A DNA stretch of 64,000 nucleotides from Methylobacterium sp. J-088 (GTDB lineage: Bacteria > Pseudomonadota > Alphaproteobacteria > Rhizobiales > Beijerinckiaceae): NCBI RefSeq assembly GCF_022829295.1, contig NZ_JAKSYH010000260.1, positions 1-64,000 of the forward strand. The letters run 5' to 3'. Positions 55,447 to 63,689 of the stretch are shown one piece after another (position 1 is the first letter of the stretch; each line of letters opens with the position of its first letter). The notes beneath the pieces were generated by a model. That model saw nothing but the letters and a program-made list of their open reading frames with translations, ran no database searches and was not told the DNA's origin. The position numbers and the translations under genes are program-made.

Positions 55447-57921
55447 ATGACACCTGACGCGCCGGAGAGCGCCCCGGTCGACAGGCCGTCAATGCAGAAC
55501 GCCGGGCACGACCAGGGATCCGGACCGCCGGATCCCCGCTCGGCAGCCCGGGAAGCCCGCCGTGCCGCCGGCGACCTGACTCGCAGCCTGTGGTCCCTGA
55601 TCGTGGCAGGCGGGCTGGGTGCCGCTGGCGCGGGTCGGGCCGCAGCGGCTCGGTTGCGCAAGCTGCTGGAACGACGGAAGCGCACCGGACCCGAGCCTGT
55701 ATCGCGGGAGCCGATTGCGGCCGCACCGAATACCCGCGCCGCATCGCCGCTCGCCGCGCGCCTGCGCCGGCGGCCGATCGTACTCGCCGCCGGGGCCGCA
55801 ATCCTGCTGCCGGCTGTGGCGCTCTTTCTTTACCTGCTCGCCGCATTCCTCACCCTCCCGCCGCTGGGCGGAGCCGTGGTCGAGAGCGGCCAAAGGGCGA
55901 TCACGGTCGAGGCCGATGACGGGCGGGTCTTCGCCACCCGGGGCAGCTTCCGCGGGCAGAAGCTCACCGCCGCCGACCTGCCGCCACACCTCGCCCAGGC
56001 AATCATCGCGATCGAGGATCGGCGATTCTACAGCCACTGGGGCATCGATCTGCGCGGGCTCGCCCGGGCCGCGTACCGCAATGCCCTGGGCGGCGGCGTG
56101 CGCGAGGGCGGATCGACGATCACGCAGCAATATGCGCGCCTGACCTCACTGAACCAGGAGAAGTCGCTCTGGCGCAAGGTCCAAGAGGCGATCCTGGCGC
56201 TGCGGGTCGAATCGACCATGAGCAAGGACGAGATCCTGCTCGGCTACCTCGACACGGCCTATTTCGGCGCCGGGGCCTACGGGGCGGACGCGGCGGCGCG
56301 GCGCTATTTCGGCAAGCCCGCCAAGGCCCTGAACCTGCCCGAATCCGCCATGCTGGCCGGGCTGGTGCGCGCGCCCTCGCAGCTCGCGCCGACGCGGAAC
56401 CTCGGCGGTGCCAAGGAGCGGGCCGACGTGGTGCTCCAGGCCATGGTTGAGACCGGCGCGATCACGCAAGCCGCGGCCGACGCGGCCCGCCGGCAGAGCG
56501 TGAAACTGAAGACGCCCCCGGAGGCCCCACCGGGCACCAACTACTTCCTCGACATGATCGCGGGGGACGTGAAGCGGCTGGCCGGAAAGGATGGCGACCT
56601 CACCGTCCGCTCGACCCTGAACCTCGACCTCCAGAGCCTCGCCGAGGGCGTCGTGGCCCGGCGCCTCGACAAGGACGGGCGTCGCCGCAAGGTCGGGCAG
56701 GCCGCCATGGTGGTGTTGTCGAAGGAAGGCGCGATCCTCGCCATGGTGGGCGGGCGAGACTACGAGGACAGCCAGTTCAACCGCGCCGTCCAGGCCAAGC
56801 GCCAGCCGGGCTCCCTGTTCAAGCTGCTGGTCTATCTGACCGCCTACGAGCAGGGCTACACCCCGGATTCCGTCGTGGTCGACCGGCCGGTGAAGATCGG
56901 CGACTGGGAGCCCGAGAACGACGACGGCCGCTACCGCGGGTCGGTGCCGCTGCGGACCGCCTTCGCGCTGTCGATCAACACGGTTGCGGCCCAGCTCGGC
57001 CAGGAGGTCGGCATCCCGGCGGTCATTGCCACGGCGCGCAAGCTCGGCATCCAGTCCGACCTGCCCAACGTGCCGAGCCTCGTGCTCGGCTCCGGCGCCG
57101 TGAGCCTGCTGGAGATGACCCGGGCCTACGGCTCGGTCCTGTCAGGCCGCACCCCGCTCCAGGCCTACGGCATCCAGGCGATCCGCGGTTCGGCGCCGCA
57201 GCCGCTCTACGTCCAGACCGACCCCACCCCCACGTCCGGCCTCGCCCAGGAGCCGCGCACCATGATGCTCGACTCGCTCCAGGCGGTGGTCGAATCCGGG
57301 ACCGGAAAGGCTGCGCGGGTTCCGGGACAGATCATCGGCGGCAAGACCGGCACGAGCCAGGACTTTCGCGATGCGTGGTTCGTCGGCATGACGCCGGACC
57401 TCGTGGTCGGAGTTTGGATCGGGAACGACGACGACAGCCCGATGAACCGGATGTTCGGCGGCGAGATGCCCGCGGGCATCTTCCACGACTTCGTCCAGCG
57501 GGCGGCCGAGAAGCTGGCCAAGGGCAAGCCGCGTCCCTCGGCCGAGCGGGCGGAGCCGACCCGGGCCACACCCGTTCCGGCTGCGGTCCCGACTTCGGCA
57601 GCAACAGGAGAGGTACGCGGAGTCCCGGATGTGATCGACACCGGGACCCTCTCGTTGCGGGGGCGCGTCGTGCATCTCCTCGGCGTGGAAGGCGAGCGCG
57701 GCCATCTGGCCCGCCAACTCGCGAACTATCTGCGGCGGCGGGAGGTGGTCTGCTCCGGACTCTCCGACGGCGCCTCCGCGCGCTGCCAGATCGATGGCGA
57801 GGATCTGGCCGGGCTGATCCTGGCCGCCGGCGGCGCTCGCGCCGCGGAGGACGCACCGCAGGATCTGCTGGGTGCCGAGGAGCAGGCGCGCGCCGAGCGC
57901 GTCGGGCTCTGGGGCCGCTGA
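55447..57921 (+). CDS. Class A penicillin-binding protein (PBP1A-like) with extra C-terminal domain
   Basis: The 824-residue bifunctional enzyme has a basic cytoplasmic tail of about 110 residues and one membrane helix (about 112-135). The GT51 glycosyltransferase shows IAIEDRRFYSHWGID and EGGSTITQQYAR; the transpeptidase shows SLFK (Ser456, Lys459), SIN and KTGTS. It polymerises and cross-links peptidoglycan in the periplasm. After a Pro/Ala linker (about 695-720), residues 720-824 form an additional module: DVIDTGTLSLRGRVVHLLGV, two Cys, and AEEQARAERVGLWGR. This resembles a staphylococcal-nuclease fold without its catalytic residues. It is not part of normal PBP1A proteins. Confidence 0.92.
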   Translation: MTPDAPESAPVDRPSMQNAGHDQGSGPPDPRSAAREARRAAGDLTRSLWSLIVAGGLGAAGAGRAAAARLRKLLERRKRTGPEPVSREPIAAAPNTRAASPLAARLRRRPIVLAAGAAILLPAVALFLYLLAAFLTLPPLGGAVVESGQRAITVEADDGRVFATRGSFRGQKLTAADLPPHLAQAIIAIEDRRFYSHWGIDLRGLARAAYRNALGGGVREGGSTITQQYARLTSLNQEKSLWRKVQEAILALRVESTMSKDEILLGYLDTAYFGAGAYGADAAARRYFGKPAKALNLPESAMLAGLVRAPSQLAPTRNLGGAKERADVVLQAMVETGAITQAAADAARRQSVKLKTPPEAPPGTNYFLDMIAGDVKRLAGKDGDLTVRSTLNLDLQSLAEGVVARRLDKDGRRRKVGQAAMVVLSKEGAILAMVGGRDYEDSQFNRAVQAKRQPGSLFKLLVYLTAYEQGYTPDSVVVDRPVKIGDWEPENDDGRYRGSVPLRTAFALSINTVAAQLGQEVGIPAVIATARKLGIQSDLPNVPSLVLGSGAVSLLEMTRAYGSVLSGRTPLQAYGIQAIRGSAPQPLYVQTDPTPTSGLAQEPRTMMLDSLQAVVESGTGKAARVPGQIIGGKTGTSQDFRDAWFVGMTPDLVVGVWIGNDDDSPMNRMFGGEMPAGIFHDFVQRAAEKLAKGKPRPSAERAEPTRATPVPAAVPTSAATGEVRGVPDVIDTGTLSLRGRVVHLLGVEGERGHLARQLANYLRRREVVCSGLSDGASARCQIDGEDLAGLILAAGGARAAEDAPQDLLGAEEQARAERVGLWGR

Positions 57922-57925
57922 AAGC

Positions 57926-58354
57926 TCAGCGTTTCCCCAATCTGGCGAGGGTCAGCGTGTCCGGTTCGGCCCCGAAATAGGTGGCCAGCGCCTCGGCGAA
58001 GCAGGGCTCGCCGGGGGCGGCGACTCCGAACAGCGTCATGCTGGAGCGGAACTTCATGTCGTCGGGGGATCCGAAAATCGCGTGCGCCGAGCGCCCGGAC
58101 ACCCGGTTCACCGCCGCCGTACAGGCCCGCAGGCGCGCGCCGAGCGTCGGGTGTGCGAGATAGGCCAGCGCCTCGTCCAGAGAGCTGATCGCGTAACGCT
58201 GGGCCATCGGACTGGAGCCGAGGCCCGCGATCTGCGGGAAGATGAACCACATCCAGTGGCTCCGCTTCTGCCCCGCCTCCAGTTCCGACAAGGCGCGCGG
58301 GTAGACGTCCGCCTGCGCCGCGACGAAGCGGCCGAGATCGTAAGGGTCATCCAT
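57926..58354 (-). CDS. DUF1810 family protein
   Basis: The 142-residue soluble protein has the family signature: FVAAQADVYPRALSELEAGQ, KRSHWMWFIFPQIAGLGSSP and FGSPDDMKFRSSMTLF. DUF1810 is widespread but of unknown function; a calpastatin-like name sometimes attached to it has no support. The ATG at 58354 with AGGAG nine bases upstream is preferred to upstream ATGs. It converges with the PBP gene, four bases apart. Confidence 0.9.
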   Translation of the reverse strand: MDDPYDLGRFVAAQADVYPRALSELEAGQKRSHWMWFIFPQIAGLGSSPMAQRYAISSLDEALAYLAHPTLGARLRACTAAVNRVSGRSAHAIFGSPDDMKFRSSMTLFGVAAPGEPCFAEALATYFGAEPDTLTLARLGKR

Positions 58355-58449
58355 ACCCACCCGCTCCTGATCGTACGGTTCCGTTATGCCCGCGCCGCAC
58401 CACATCCCCGGTCGGTGACGCCTCGGCCGCCCTGGTGTAAGCGCCACTC

Positions 58450-58812
58450 ATGCTCGGTACGCTCGTCGCCTTCATGGTCGCGAACCCCGCAACCAGTCAC
58501 GCCCTGACGGCCATCCTCGAAACCGCCGGCATGGCGGCCGCCCTGACTCTGCTGCGCACGCCGCGGCCGGAGGGTACCGCCGCGCTCCTCGTCTCCACCG
58601 ACTGTTACGGCCGGGAGGCCGGACAGCGCGAGCACGACGTCAAGCATGCGGGCTGGGATGCCCTCCAGGCGCATCTGGGCGCCGAGTTCCTGTACGGATG
58701 GTCCCTTCCGAACCTTCAGCAATGGCTGGCGCCGACCTGCGCGGCCTGGGCGGTCGCCGACGTGATCATATGGCTCCGGTCCCGGGCGCAGCGGGGCGGC
58801 GCGGTCGGGTAA
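58450..58812 (+). CDS. Hypothetical protein with hydrophobic ends
   Basis: The 120-residue product has a moderately hydrophobic N-terminal stretch and a C-terminal hydrophobic segment (LAPTCAAWAVADVIIWL) followed by RSRAQRGG. Its middle (STDCYGREAGQREHDVKHAG) is polar. There is no family match and no strong binding site. The length and lack of competing frames make it plausible but unproved. Confidence 0.4.
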   Translation: MLGTLVAFMVANPATSHALTAILETAGMAAALTLLRTPRPEGTAALLVSTDCYGREAGQREHDVKHAGWDALQAHLGAEFLYGWSLPNLQQWLAPTCAAWAVADVIIWLRSRAQRGGAVG

Positions 58813-58829
58813 CCGATGCCGCATTGACC

Positions 58830-59099
58830 TTAGGTCCGCGTGAAGGGACCGTCCGAGGGGCCAATCTCACTGCAGTCGCCGAGCAGCCGCCGCCCTGAGG
58901 CAATGATCTGGACCGTGTCGCGGCTGCTGCATTGACGCCGGGCCACAGCCTCCAGATCCCGCAGATAGTCGATCACCGGGCTGCGCTGCTTGTCGCCCCG
59001 GCCGATGACCGGTTCGACCCTGGCGGTCACCGTGCCGCCGAGTGTGTCCCAGAACTCGGGCGGCCAATCTGTGGGTTCCCGAATCGAAGGCTCGTGCAT
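58830..59099 (-). CDS. Small hypothetical protein
   Basis: The 89-residue protein starts at ATG 59099 behind a very good binding site (GGAGG, eight bases). It contains REPTDWPPEFWDTLGGTVT and a helical DYLRDLEAVARRQCSSRD region, no signal and no membrane segment. No family is recognised. Confidence 0.55.
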   Translation of the reverse strand: MHEPSIREPTDWPPEFWDTLGGTVTARVEPVIGRGDKQRSPVIDYLRDLEAVARRQCSSRDTVQIIASGRRLLGDCSEIGPSDGPFTRT

Positions 59100-59217
59100 C
59101 ACGCGTTCCCTCCTGCCGCACAGGCAGGATTTCTCGGGCACCTCAGGGCGTTCCGCATTGACCCATGTTGATTGCGCCGACACGATCCGGCGATCGGCCC
59201 GGCGATGCCAGAAGCGG

Positions 59218-59247
59218 AAAAGCCCCCGCGGACGGATCCGCGGGGGC
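59218..59247 (-). terminator. Intrinsic terminator of the lanmodulin-like gene
   Basis: On the minus strand GCCCCCGCGGA (59247-59237) pairs exactly with TCCGCGGGGGC (59232-59222) around a four-base loop, followed by TTTT (59221-59218). Confidence 0.8.
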
Positions 59248-59287
59248 TTCCTCGATCTCTGGCGACCGTACGGGTCGCCCGGTCGGC

Positions 59288-59701
59288 TTACTTGATGAGG
59301 GCGGTCAGCGCCTTGCCGGCCTTGGAGTTCAACTCCTTGGCGTCCAGGGTGCCGTCGCCGTCCGGGTCAGCCATCTTGAAGCGCTCGGCGACCGCGGCCA
59401 GGTATTCCTTCTTGTCGAGGGTGCCGTCGCTGTCCGGATCGGCCCGCTTTACGCCGGCCGCGCTCAGGCGGCCCTTCAGCTCACGGGCGTCGAGGGTGCC
59501 GTCGGCATCCTTCTCGAGCCGGTCGAAGGTGGACGAGGCCACGGCCTCGACTTCCTTCATGTCCACCGTACCGTCATTGTCGGTGTCGATCATCTTGACG
59601 GCGCTCGCGCCACTGACGGGCTTGGCCAGCGCGGCCGGAACCGACAGGCTGGACACGGCGAAGGCAACCGCAGCGAAACCACTGAGAACACGAAGGGTCA
59701 T
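59288..59701 (-). CDS. Lanmodulin-like periplasmic EF-hand protein
   Basis: The 137-residue protein has a Sec signal (cut near ALA at 24-26) and four EF-hand loops: 39-50 (DTDNDGTVDMKE), 63-74 (EKDADGTLDARE), 88-99 (DPDSDGTLDKKE) and 112-123 (DPDGDGTLDAKE). The loops are separated by only 12-13 residues, each has Asp at position 9, and two have Pro at position 2. These are hallmarks of lanmodulin, the lanthanide-binding protein of Methylobacterium, as is the flanking text (ARELKGRLS, KKEYLAAV, ALTALIK). Loops 1 and 2 lack the Pro, and loop 2 starts with Glu. Calcium binding is the alternative. GGGAG precedes the ATG at 59701. Confidence 0.85.
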   Translation of the reverse strand: MTLRVLSGFAAVAFAVSSLSVPAALAKPVSGASAVKMIDTDNDGTVDMKEVEAVASSTFDRLEKDADGTLDARELKGRLSAAGVKRADPDSDGTLDKKEYLAAVAERFKMADPDGDGTLDAKELNSKAGKALTALIK

Positions 59702-59830
59702 TGCCAAATTCTCCCGAAATATGATGCGTGATCTTCCTAATCGCCGATTCGCTTTGCTGCAAGTGCGAAATCACAGGACTGCAGCAACTCGGGAAGTCTC
59801 GACAGCCTCGTCGTTGGGCTCGTCCATGTG

Positions 59831-59856
59831 AAAAGGGGCCGGCTTTCACCGACCCC
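59831..59856 (-). terminator. Intrinsic terminator of the gene at 59900-60142
   Basis: On the minus strand GGGGTCGG (59856-59849) pairs with CCGGCCCC (59842-59835), one G-U pair, followed by TTTT (59834-59831). Confidence 0.7.
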
Positions 59857-59899
59857 TCCCGTGTTCAATCATCGTTGGCTTCGTCGTGGTCGGCGCAGA

Positions 59900-60142
59900 T
59901 CAGTAGCCATAACCGCGACGAACGACCGGCCGGTCATCGTCGTAGCGCTGAGGACGGTACATGCGGTCCTCGTCGGCGCGGTCGCGGCGATACTCGTCCC
60001 GCCGGAAATCCCGCTCCCGCTGTCCACGGGAGCGCAAATCCACGCTGGGGCCGTCCGGCCCGATATCGATGCGTTGCGCCGCTGCAGGAACGACGCTCGC
60101 GAGGGAGGCAGCCAGGATGGCGCCGGCAAGCAGGGTCTTCAT
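59900..60142 (-). CDS. Small secreted Arg/Asp-rich protein
   Basis: The 80-residue product has a clear signal (MKTLLAGAILAASLASVVPA, cut after AAA) and a highly charged mature part of Arg/Asp/Tyr pairs (RRDEYRRDRADEDRMYRPQR), probably disordered. AAGGAG lies seven bases before the ATG. A GGAAC-N17-GTT site lies 29-53 bases upstream, so it may be stress-regulated. The function is unknown. Confidence 0.75.
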   Translation of the reverse strand: MKTLLAGAILAASLASVVPAAAQRIDIGPDGPSVDLRSRGQRERDFRRDEYRRDRADEDRMYRPQRYDDDRPVVRRGYGY

Positions 60143-60170
60143 GGGACACTCCTTCGTGCGTTGAAGAATC

Positions 60171-60195
60171 AACACATCCTCGCGAAGATCGTTCC
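60171..60195 (-). promoter_or_regulatory. Candidate sigma-EcfG promoter of the gene at 59900-60142
   Basis: Reading leftwards, GGAAC (60195-60191), 17 bases, GTT (60173-60171), with T before GTT instead of C. The distance to the ATG is suitable, but the match is imperfect. Confidence 0.45.
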
Positions 60196-60241
60196 CCGAA
60201 AATCCAAATCCTTCCAGCCACCTCAAGGCTATCGACCGTGG

Positions 60242-61861
60242 TCAGGCCAGCGTCGCAAGATCCTGGAACCAGTGCTGGGCCTGAACATAATTCTTCACCC
60301 GCGGCGACAGGGCGTGCGGATTGGTGTCGTGCACCACCCAAACCTGCACGGCGTCATCGACGACAATCTCGTGGATGCGCGCCAGCAGCCGATTCTGTTC
60401 ATCGGTATCGAGACTCGCCTTGACCTTGTCGCAGAGGGCATCGACTTCAGGGTTACGGTAGTGGCTCCAATTCACGCCGTTCGGGGCGATCTGCTTCGAA
60501 TCGTAGAAGCGCAGGATCGCGTAGAACGGATCCGAGGTGACGTAGGCGATGTTGCCGGCTGAAACCCCCTTCAGGCTTGGATCCGCCGCCCCCTGACGCC
60601 AGGCCGTGTAGGCCACCTCAAGCTCCACCGTCTTGAACTCGACCTGGATGCCGATTTCCGCCCAACTCTGCTGCACGTACTCATTGATCGGCAGCGACAG
60701 CATCTGCCCGGTTCCACCGGTCGGGATCAGGATCGTAGCCTTGACCGGGTTCTTCACCGAGTAACCCGCCTCCTCAACGAGCTTACGCGCCGCATCGACG
60801 TCGGTCTTGATCTGGAAGCTCGGCTTGCCGAACCAGGGGCTCGACTGCTGGACCTGTCCCACGGCCGGCTGCGCCAGCCCACCCATCAACTCGACGACGC
60901 CGGCGCGGTCGATGGCGAGGTTGGCGGCCTTGCGCAGGCGCAGGTCCCGCCAGGGCGAGCCTTCCAACATCGACAGGTGGTAATTCCAGACATGCGGCGT
61001 GTCGTTGCCGACGATGCGCATGCCGGCCGCCTTGAGGCGCGGGACGGCGTCCGGCGCCGGCGCCTCGATCAGGTCGACGTTGCCCGACAGGAGGGCGTTC
61101 ACCCGGGCGAGATCCTCGGGCACGCAGCTGAGCGTCAGCTTGGCGAGCCTGGGCACCCGCTTGGGGTTCCAGTGGCTCACGTTCGGCAGGAGTTCGAGGC
61201 GCACCCGCGGGACGAGTTGACCCAGACGGAACGGCCCGGTGCCCGACGGCTCGAAGGCGAACTTCGCCCAGTCCCGGCCGACCTTCTCGTACTGGGCGGG
61301 CGAGGAGATCAGGAACCAGAGCATCTGGTAGGGGAACAGGCTGTCGGGCGTCTTGGTAGTCACCTGGACGGTCCTACCGTCGAGCTTGCGGTAGCTCGCG
61401 ACGCCGGGCAGGCGCGGGCGCACCTGCGCGGCCTGCCGCTGATCGAACTGCGGCGCCTCCTTGTTGAGCACCTTGTCGAAGTTCCAAATCACCGCGTCGG
61501 CATCGAAGGCCGAGCCATCGTGGAAGGTCACACCCTCGCGCAGGTGGAAGATCCAGACCTTCGGGTCGGCCGTGTCGACCTCCCAGGACGTGGCGAGCCC
61601 GGGCACCATCTTGCCGGGCCGATCGGCGACGTCGAGCTCCCAGGCAACCAGTGGATCGTACAGGGTCAAACCGGTGAACTGGTAGCCGCCGGCGCCCCGG
61701 TCTGGCTGGCCAGTGGTGAGCGGCAGGTCGGTCATCGAGATGCCGTAGGTCAGGCTACCCGGCGTCACGCCCTGCGCGCCGGCCCGGCCCGGGGCTCCCA
61801 AGGCGGCCAGTGCCGCGCCTCCCACCATCAGCGAGCGGCGTGTCGGCTTGATCGAGTCCAT
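60242..61861 (-). CDS. ABC-transporter substrate-binding protein, peptide/nickel family, Tat-exported
   Basis: The 539-residue protein has a twin-arginine signal (TRRSLMVGGAALAAL, cut near RAGAQ) and the SBP_bac_5 fold: VPGLATSWEVDTADPKVWIF, HLREGVTFHDGSAFDADAVI and GTGPFRL. It binds oligopeptides or similar solutes in the periplasm. No ABC permease or ATPase gene is adjacent in the window, so its transporter lies elsewhere or it is an orphan receptor. The ATG at 61861 has GAGAG upstream and gives a normal Tat signal. Confidence 0.92.
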   Translation of the reverse strand: MDSIKPTRRSLMVGGAALAALGAPGRAGAQGVTPGSLTYGISMTDLPLTTGQPDRGAGGYQFTGLTLYDPLVAWELDVADRPGKMVPGLATSWEVDTADPKVWIFHLREGVTFHDGSAFDADAVIWNFDKVLNKEAPQFDQRQAAQVRPRLPGVASYRKLDGRTVQVTTKTPDSLFPYQMLWFLISSPAQYEKVGRDWAKFAFEPSGTGPFRLGQLVPRVRLELLPNVSHWNPKRVPRLAKLTLSCVPEDLARVNALLSGNVDLIEAPAPDAVPRLKAAGMRIVGNDTPHVWNYHLSMLEGSPWRDLRLRKAANLAIDRAGVVELMGGLAQPAVGQVQQSSPWFGKPSFQIKTDVDAARKLVEEAGYSVKNPVKATILIPTGGTGQMLSLPINEYVQQSWAEIGIQVEFKTVELEVAYTAWRQGAADPSLKGVSAGNIAYVTSDPFYAILRFYDSKQIAPNGVNWSHYRNPEVDALCDKVKASLDTDEQNRLLARIHEIVVDDAVQVWVVHDTNPHALSPRVKNYVQAQHWFQDLATLA

Positions 61862-62008
61862 CGTGTCTCTCGGCTGGAAGCGGATGCGCCGCATGGAGCG
61901 GCGCCCGCTCTCCAGGCGCGCAACGGCGTTCTCCCACCGTGACCCCATGCTGCATACAGTATCATGCACGCATCATGCCCAATCGGGCGGCAGCGCGCGG
62001 CGCTGCTC

Positions 62009-63070
62009 TCAGGCCTCCCAGACCTGACCAGGCCTGAGGGCCAGGAACCGCTCCGGCGGGAGGCCGGCGGCCCCGAGCGCTGCATTCAACGCCTCCACGG
62101 GCCGCTCAATGCCCTCATCGGTGAGCTGGAACGTGCCCCAATGGTGTCCGAGCGCCTGCTCGGCGCCGAGGAGGCGGAAGGCCTGCACGGCCTCGGCAGG
62201 GTCGACGTGTTGCGCGCGCATGAACCAGCGAGGCTCGTAGGCGCCGATCGGCAGGGTCGCCAGCCGCGGCGGCCCGAAGCGGGCGCGGATGTCCCGGAAC
62301 AGGGCCCCATCGCCGAAGCCCGTGTCACCGACGTGATAATGCACGCCCCGGGACGAGGTGATCACGAAGGCGCACCACAGGGCCATCCGCCGATCCCGGA
62401 CGCCCCGGGCCGACCAGTGGTTGGCCGGGGTCAGGTGAACCTGCAGCCCGTCGCCGAGATCGACCGACTGGCCCCAGTCGCGGGTCTCGACATGCATCGT
62501 ATCGTCGAAGCCGCGCAGGATCGCGTCGTTGCCGAGCGGCGCGACGATGAGCGGCTGATGCGCCTGCCAGATTCGCGCGACGCTCGGCCCGTCGAGATGG
62601 TCGTAATGGTTGTGGGTGATCAGCACCGCATCGATCGGCGGCAGGTCGGCGAAGGCGATGCCCGGCGGATTGACCCGCTTCGGTCCAGCGAAACGGACCG
62701 GACTCGCGCGCTTGGCGAAGACCGGATCGATCAGGATATTCCGGCCCGCGACCTGGACGAGGTAGCTCGCGTGGCCGATCAGCACGACCCGCAGGCCGCC
62801 GACGCGCTCGGGCGGCCGCTCCGCCGGAAAGGGGCTTGGGAAGTTCGTCGGCCAGGGCTCCCGGGCGCGCTTGGCCTGCCAGCGGATCACGTCGGGCAGC
62901 GACTTGTCGGTCGCCTGGTCCGGCAGGAAGAAGCGCAGCCCGTCGAAATGGTCCGAGACCGGGCCGCGATAATAGGGGTTCCGTCCACGCCGGTGGGCGG
63001 CATAGCCGACGCCGCCGAGCGTCATCACCGTGGCCGCGCTCGCGACCGTAAGCAGGCTTCGCCGTTTCAT
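62009..63070 (-). CDS. MBL-fold hydrolase, NAPE-PLD/UlaG-like
   Basis: The 353-residue protein has an N-terminal signal or anchor (SLLTVASAATVMTLGGVGYA) and a metallo-beta-lactamase domain: VLIGHASYLVQVAGRNILID, ITHNHYDHLD (metal ligands), TPANHWSARG, YHVGDTGFGDG and the late LGHHWGTF. This pattern fits the N-acylphosphatidylethanolamine phospholipase D/UlaG group (Lactamase_B_2). A phospholipid substrate is possible but unproved. The ATG at 63070 is the only good start. Confidence 0.88.
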   Translation of the reverse strand: MKRRSLLTVASAATVMTLGGVGYAAHRRGRNPYYRGPVSDHFDGLRFFLPDQATDKSLPDVIRWQAKRAREPWPTNFPSPFPAERPPERVGGLRVVLIGHASYLVQVAGRNILIDPVFAKRASPVRFAGPKRVNPPGIAFADLPPIDAVLITHNHYDHLDGPSVARIWQAHQPLIVAPLGNDAILRGFDDTMHVETRDWGQSVDLGDGLQVHLTPANHWSARGVRDRRMALWCAFVITSSRGVHYHVGDTGFGDGALFRDIRARFGPPRLATLPIGAYEPRWFMRAQHVDPAEAVQAFRLLGAEQALGHHWGTFQLTDEGIERPVEALNAALGAAGLPPERFLALRPGQVWEA

Positions 63071-63130
63071 ACCCCCGGAAATGGCGGGTGGCGCGCGCCG
63101 GTCAAGTTCTCCGCCTTGCGACGGCGAGCC

Positions 63131-63367
63131 TCAGTCCACCGCCTCGGCGGCCAGCGACAGGCGCGCCCGGAAGACGACCTTGCCGACGCCGTCGCGCACG
63201 CAGGCCACGTAATCCTGGCGCTCGACATCGGGCAGCATGTCGCGGGCGATGGCCGACATGATCCGGGTGACCTTGGCGCGGGCGGCCGGCAGGTCCGGCA
63301 GCTCGAAGCCGACGTCATCGCGGATCGGCTGCGAGCCGTCGTGAAGATCGATGAAGAAGCGAGGCAT
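63131..63367 (-). CDS. DUF6894-like small protein
   Basis: The 78-residue protein starts MPRFFIDLHDGSQPIRDDVG, the usual opening of a small alpha/beta family (DUF6894) frequent in Methylobacterium and Bradyrhizobium, and ends with the strand VVFRARLSLAAEAV. The function is unknown. It is 60 bases upstream of the MBL gene on the same strand. Confidence 0.7.
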   Translation of the reverse strand: MPRFFIDLHDGSQPIRDDVGFELPDLPAARAKVTRIMSAIARDMLPDVERQDYVACVRDGVGKVVFRARLSLAAEAVD

Positions 63368-63689
63368 CGGCGCGAAGCGTCTCGAAAAGAGGTACTGCGC
63401 GGATATTACTGCTCTGTGTATGGTTAATAGGATCTTAAATTTGGATCTCGATTGATCTTACCGCGCATCCAATCCGCGGCTCGCCTTCACCTCGCGATGG
63501 GTTCTCAGATCCCCATAACCGGCTCGGATATGACGCGGGTTCAGTCGATTGCGGTCCGCGCGCCCTCCCCCGCAACGCGGGCTGCGGGCTTCACAGCTTT
63601 GCTGTCTCGCCAGAGCGCGCACGCCAGCCTGGAACTGCGCGGGTCCGTTCTCCGGTGCGAGAGATAAGGGGTGCCGGCCCGCGACGCGC
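63368..63689. other. Spacer with a REP-like repeat
   Basis: The 322-base gap has an A+T-rich segment (63405-63450), probably the promoter of the DUF6894 gene, and a third partial copy of the CGCGGGTCC repeat (63638-63674). No gene is supported. Confidence 0.5.
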
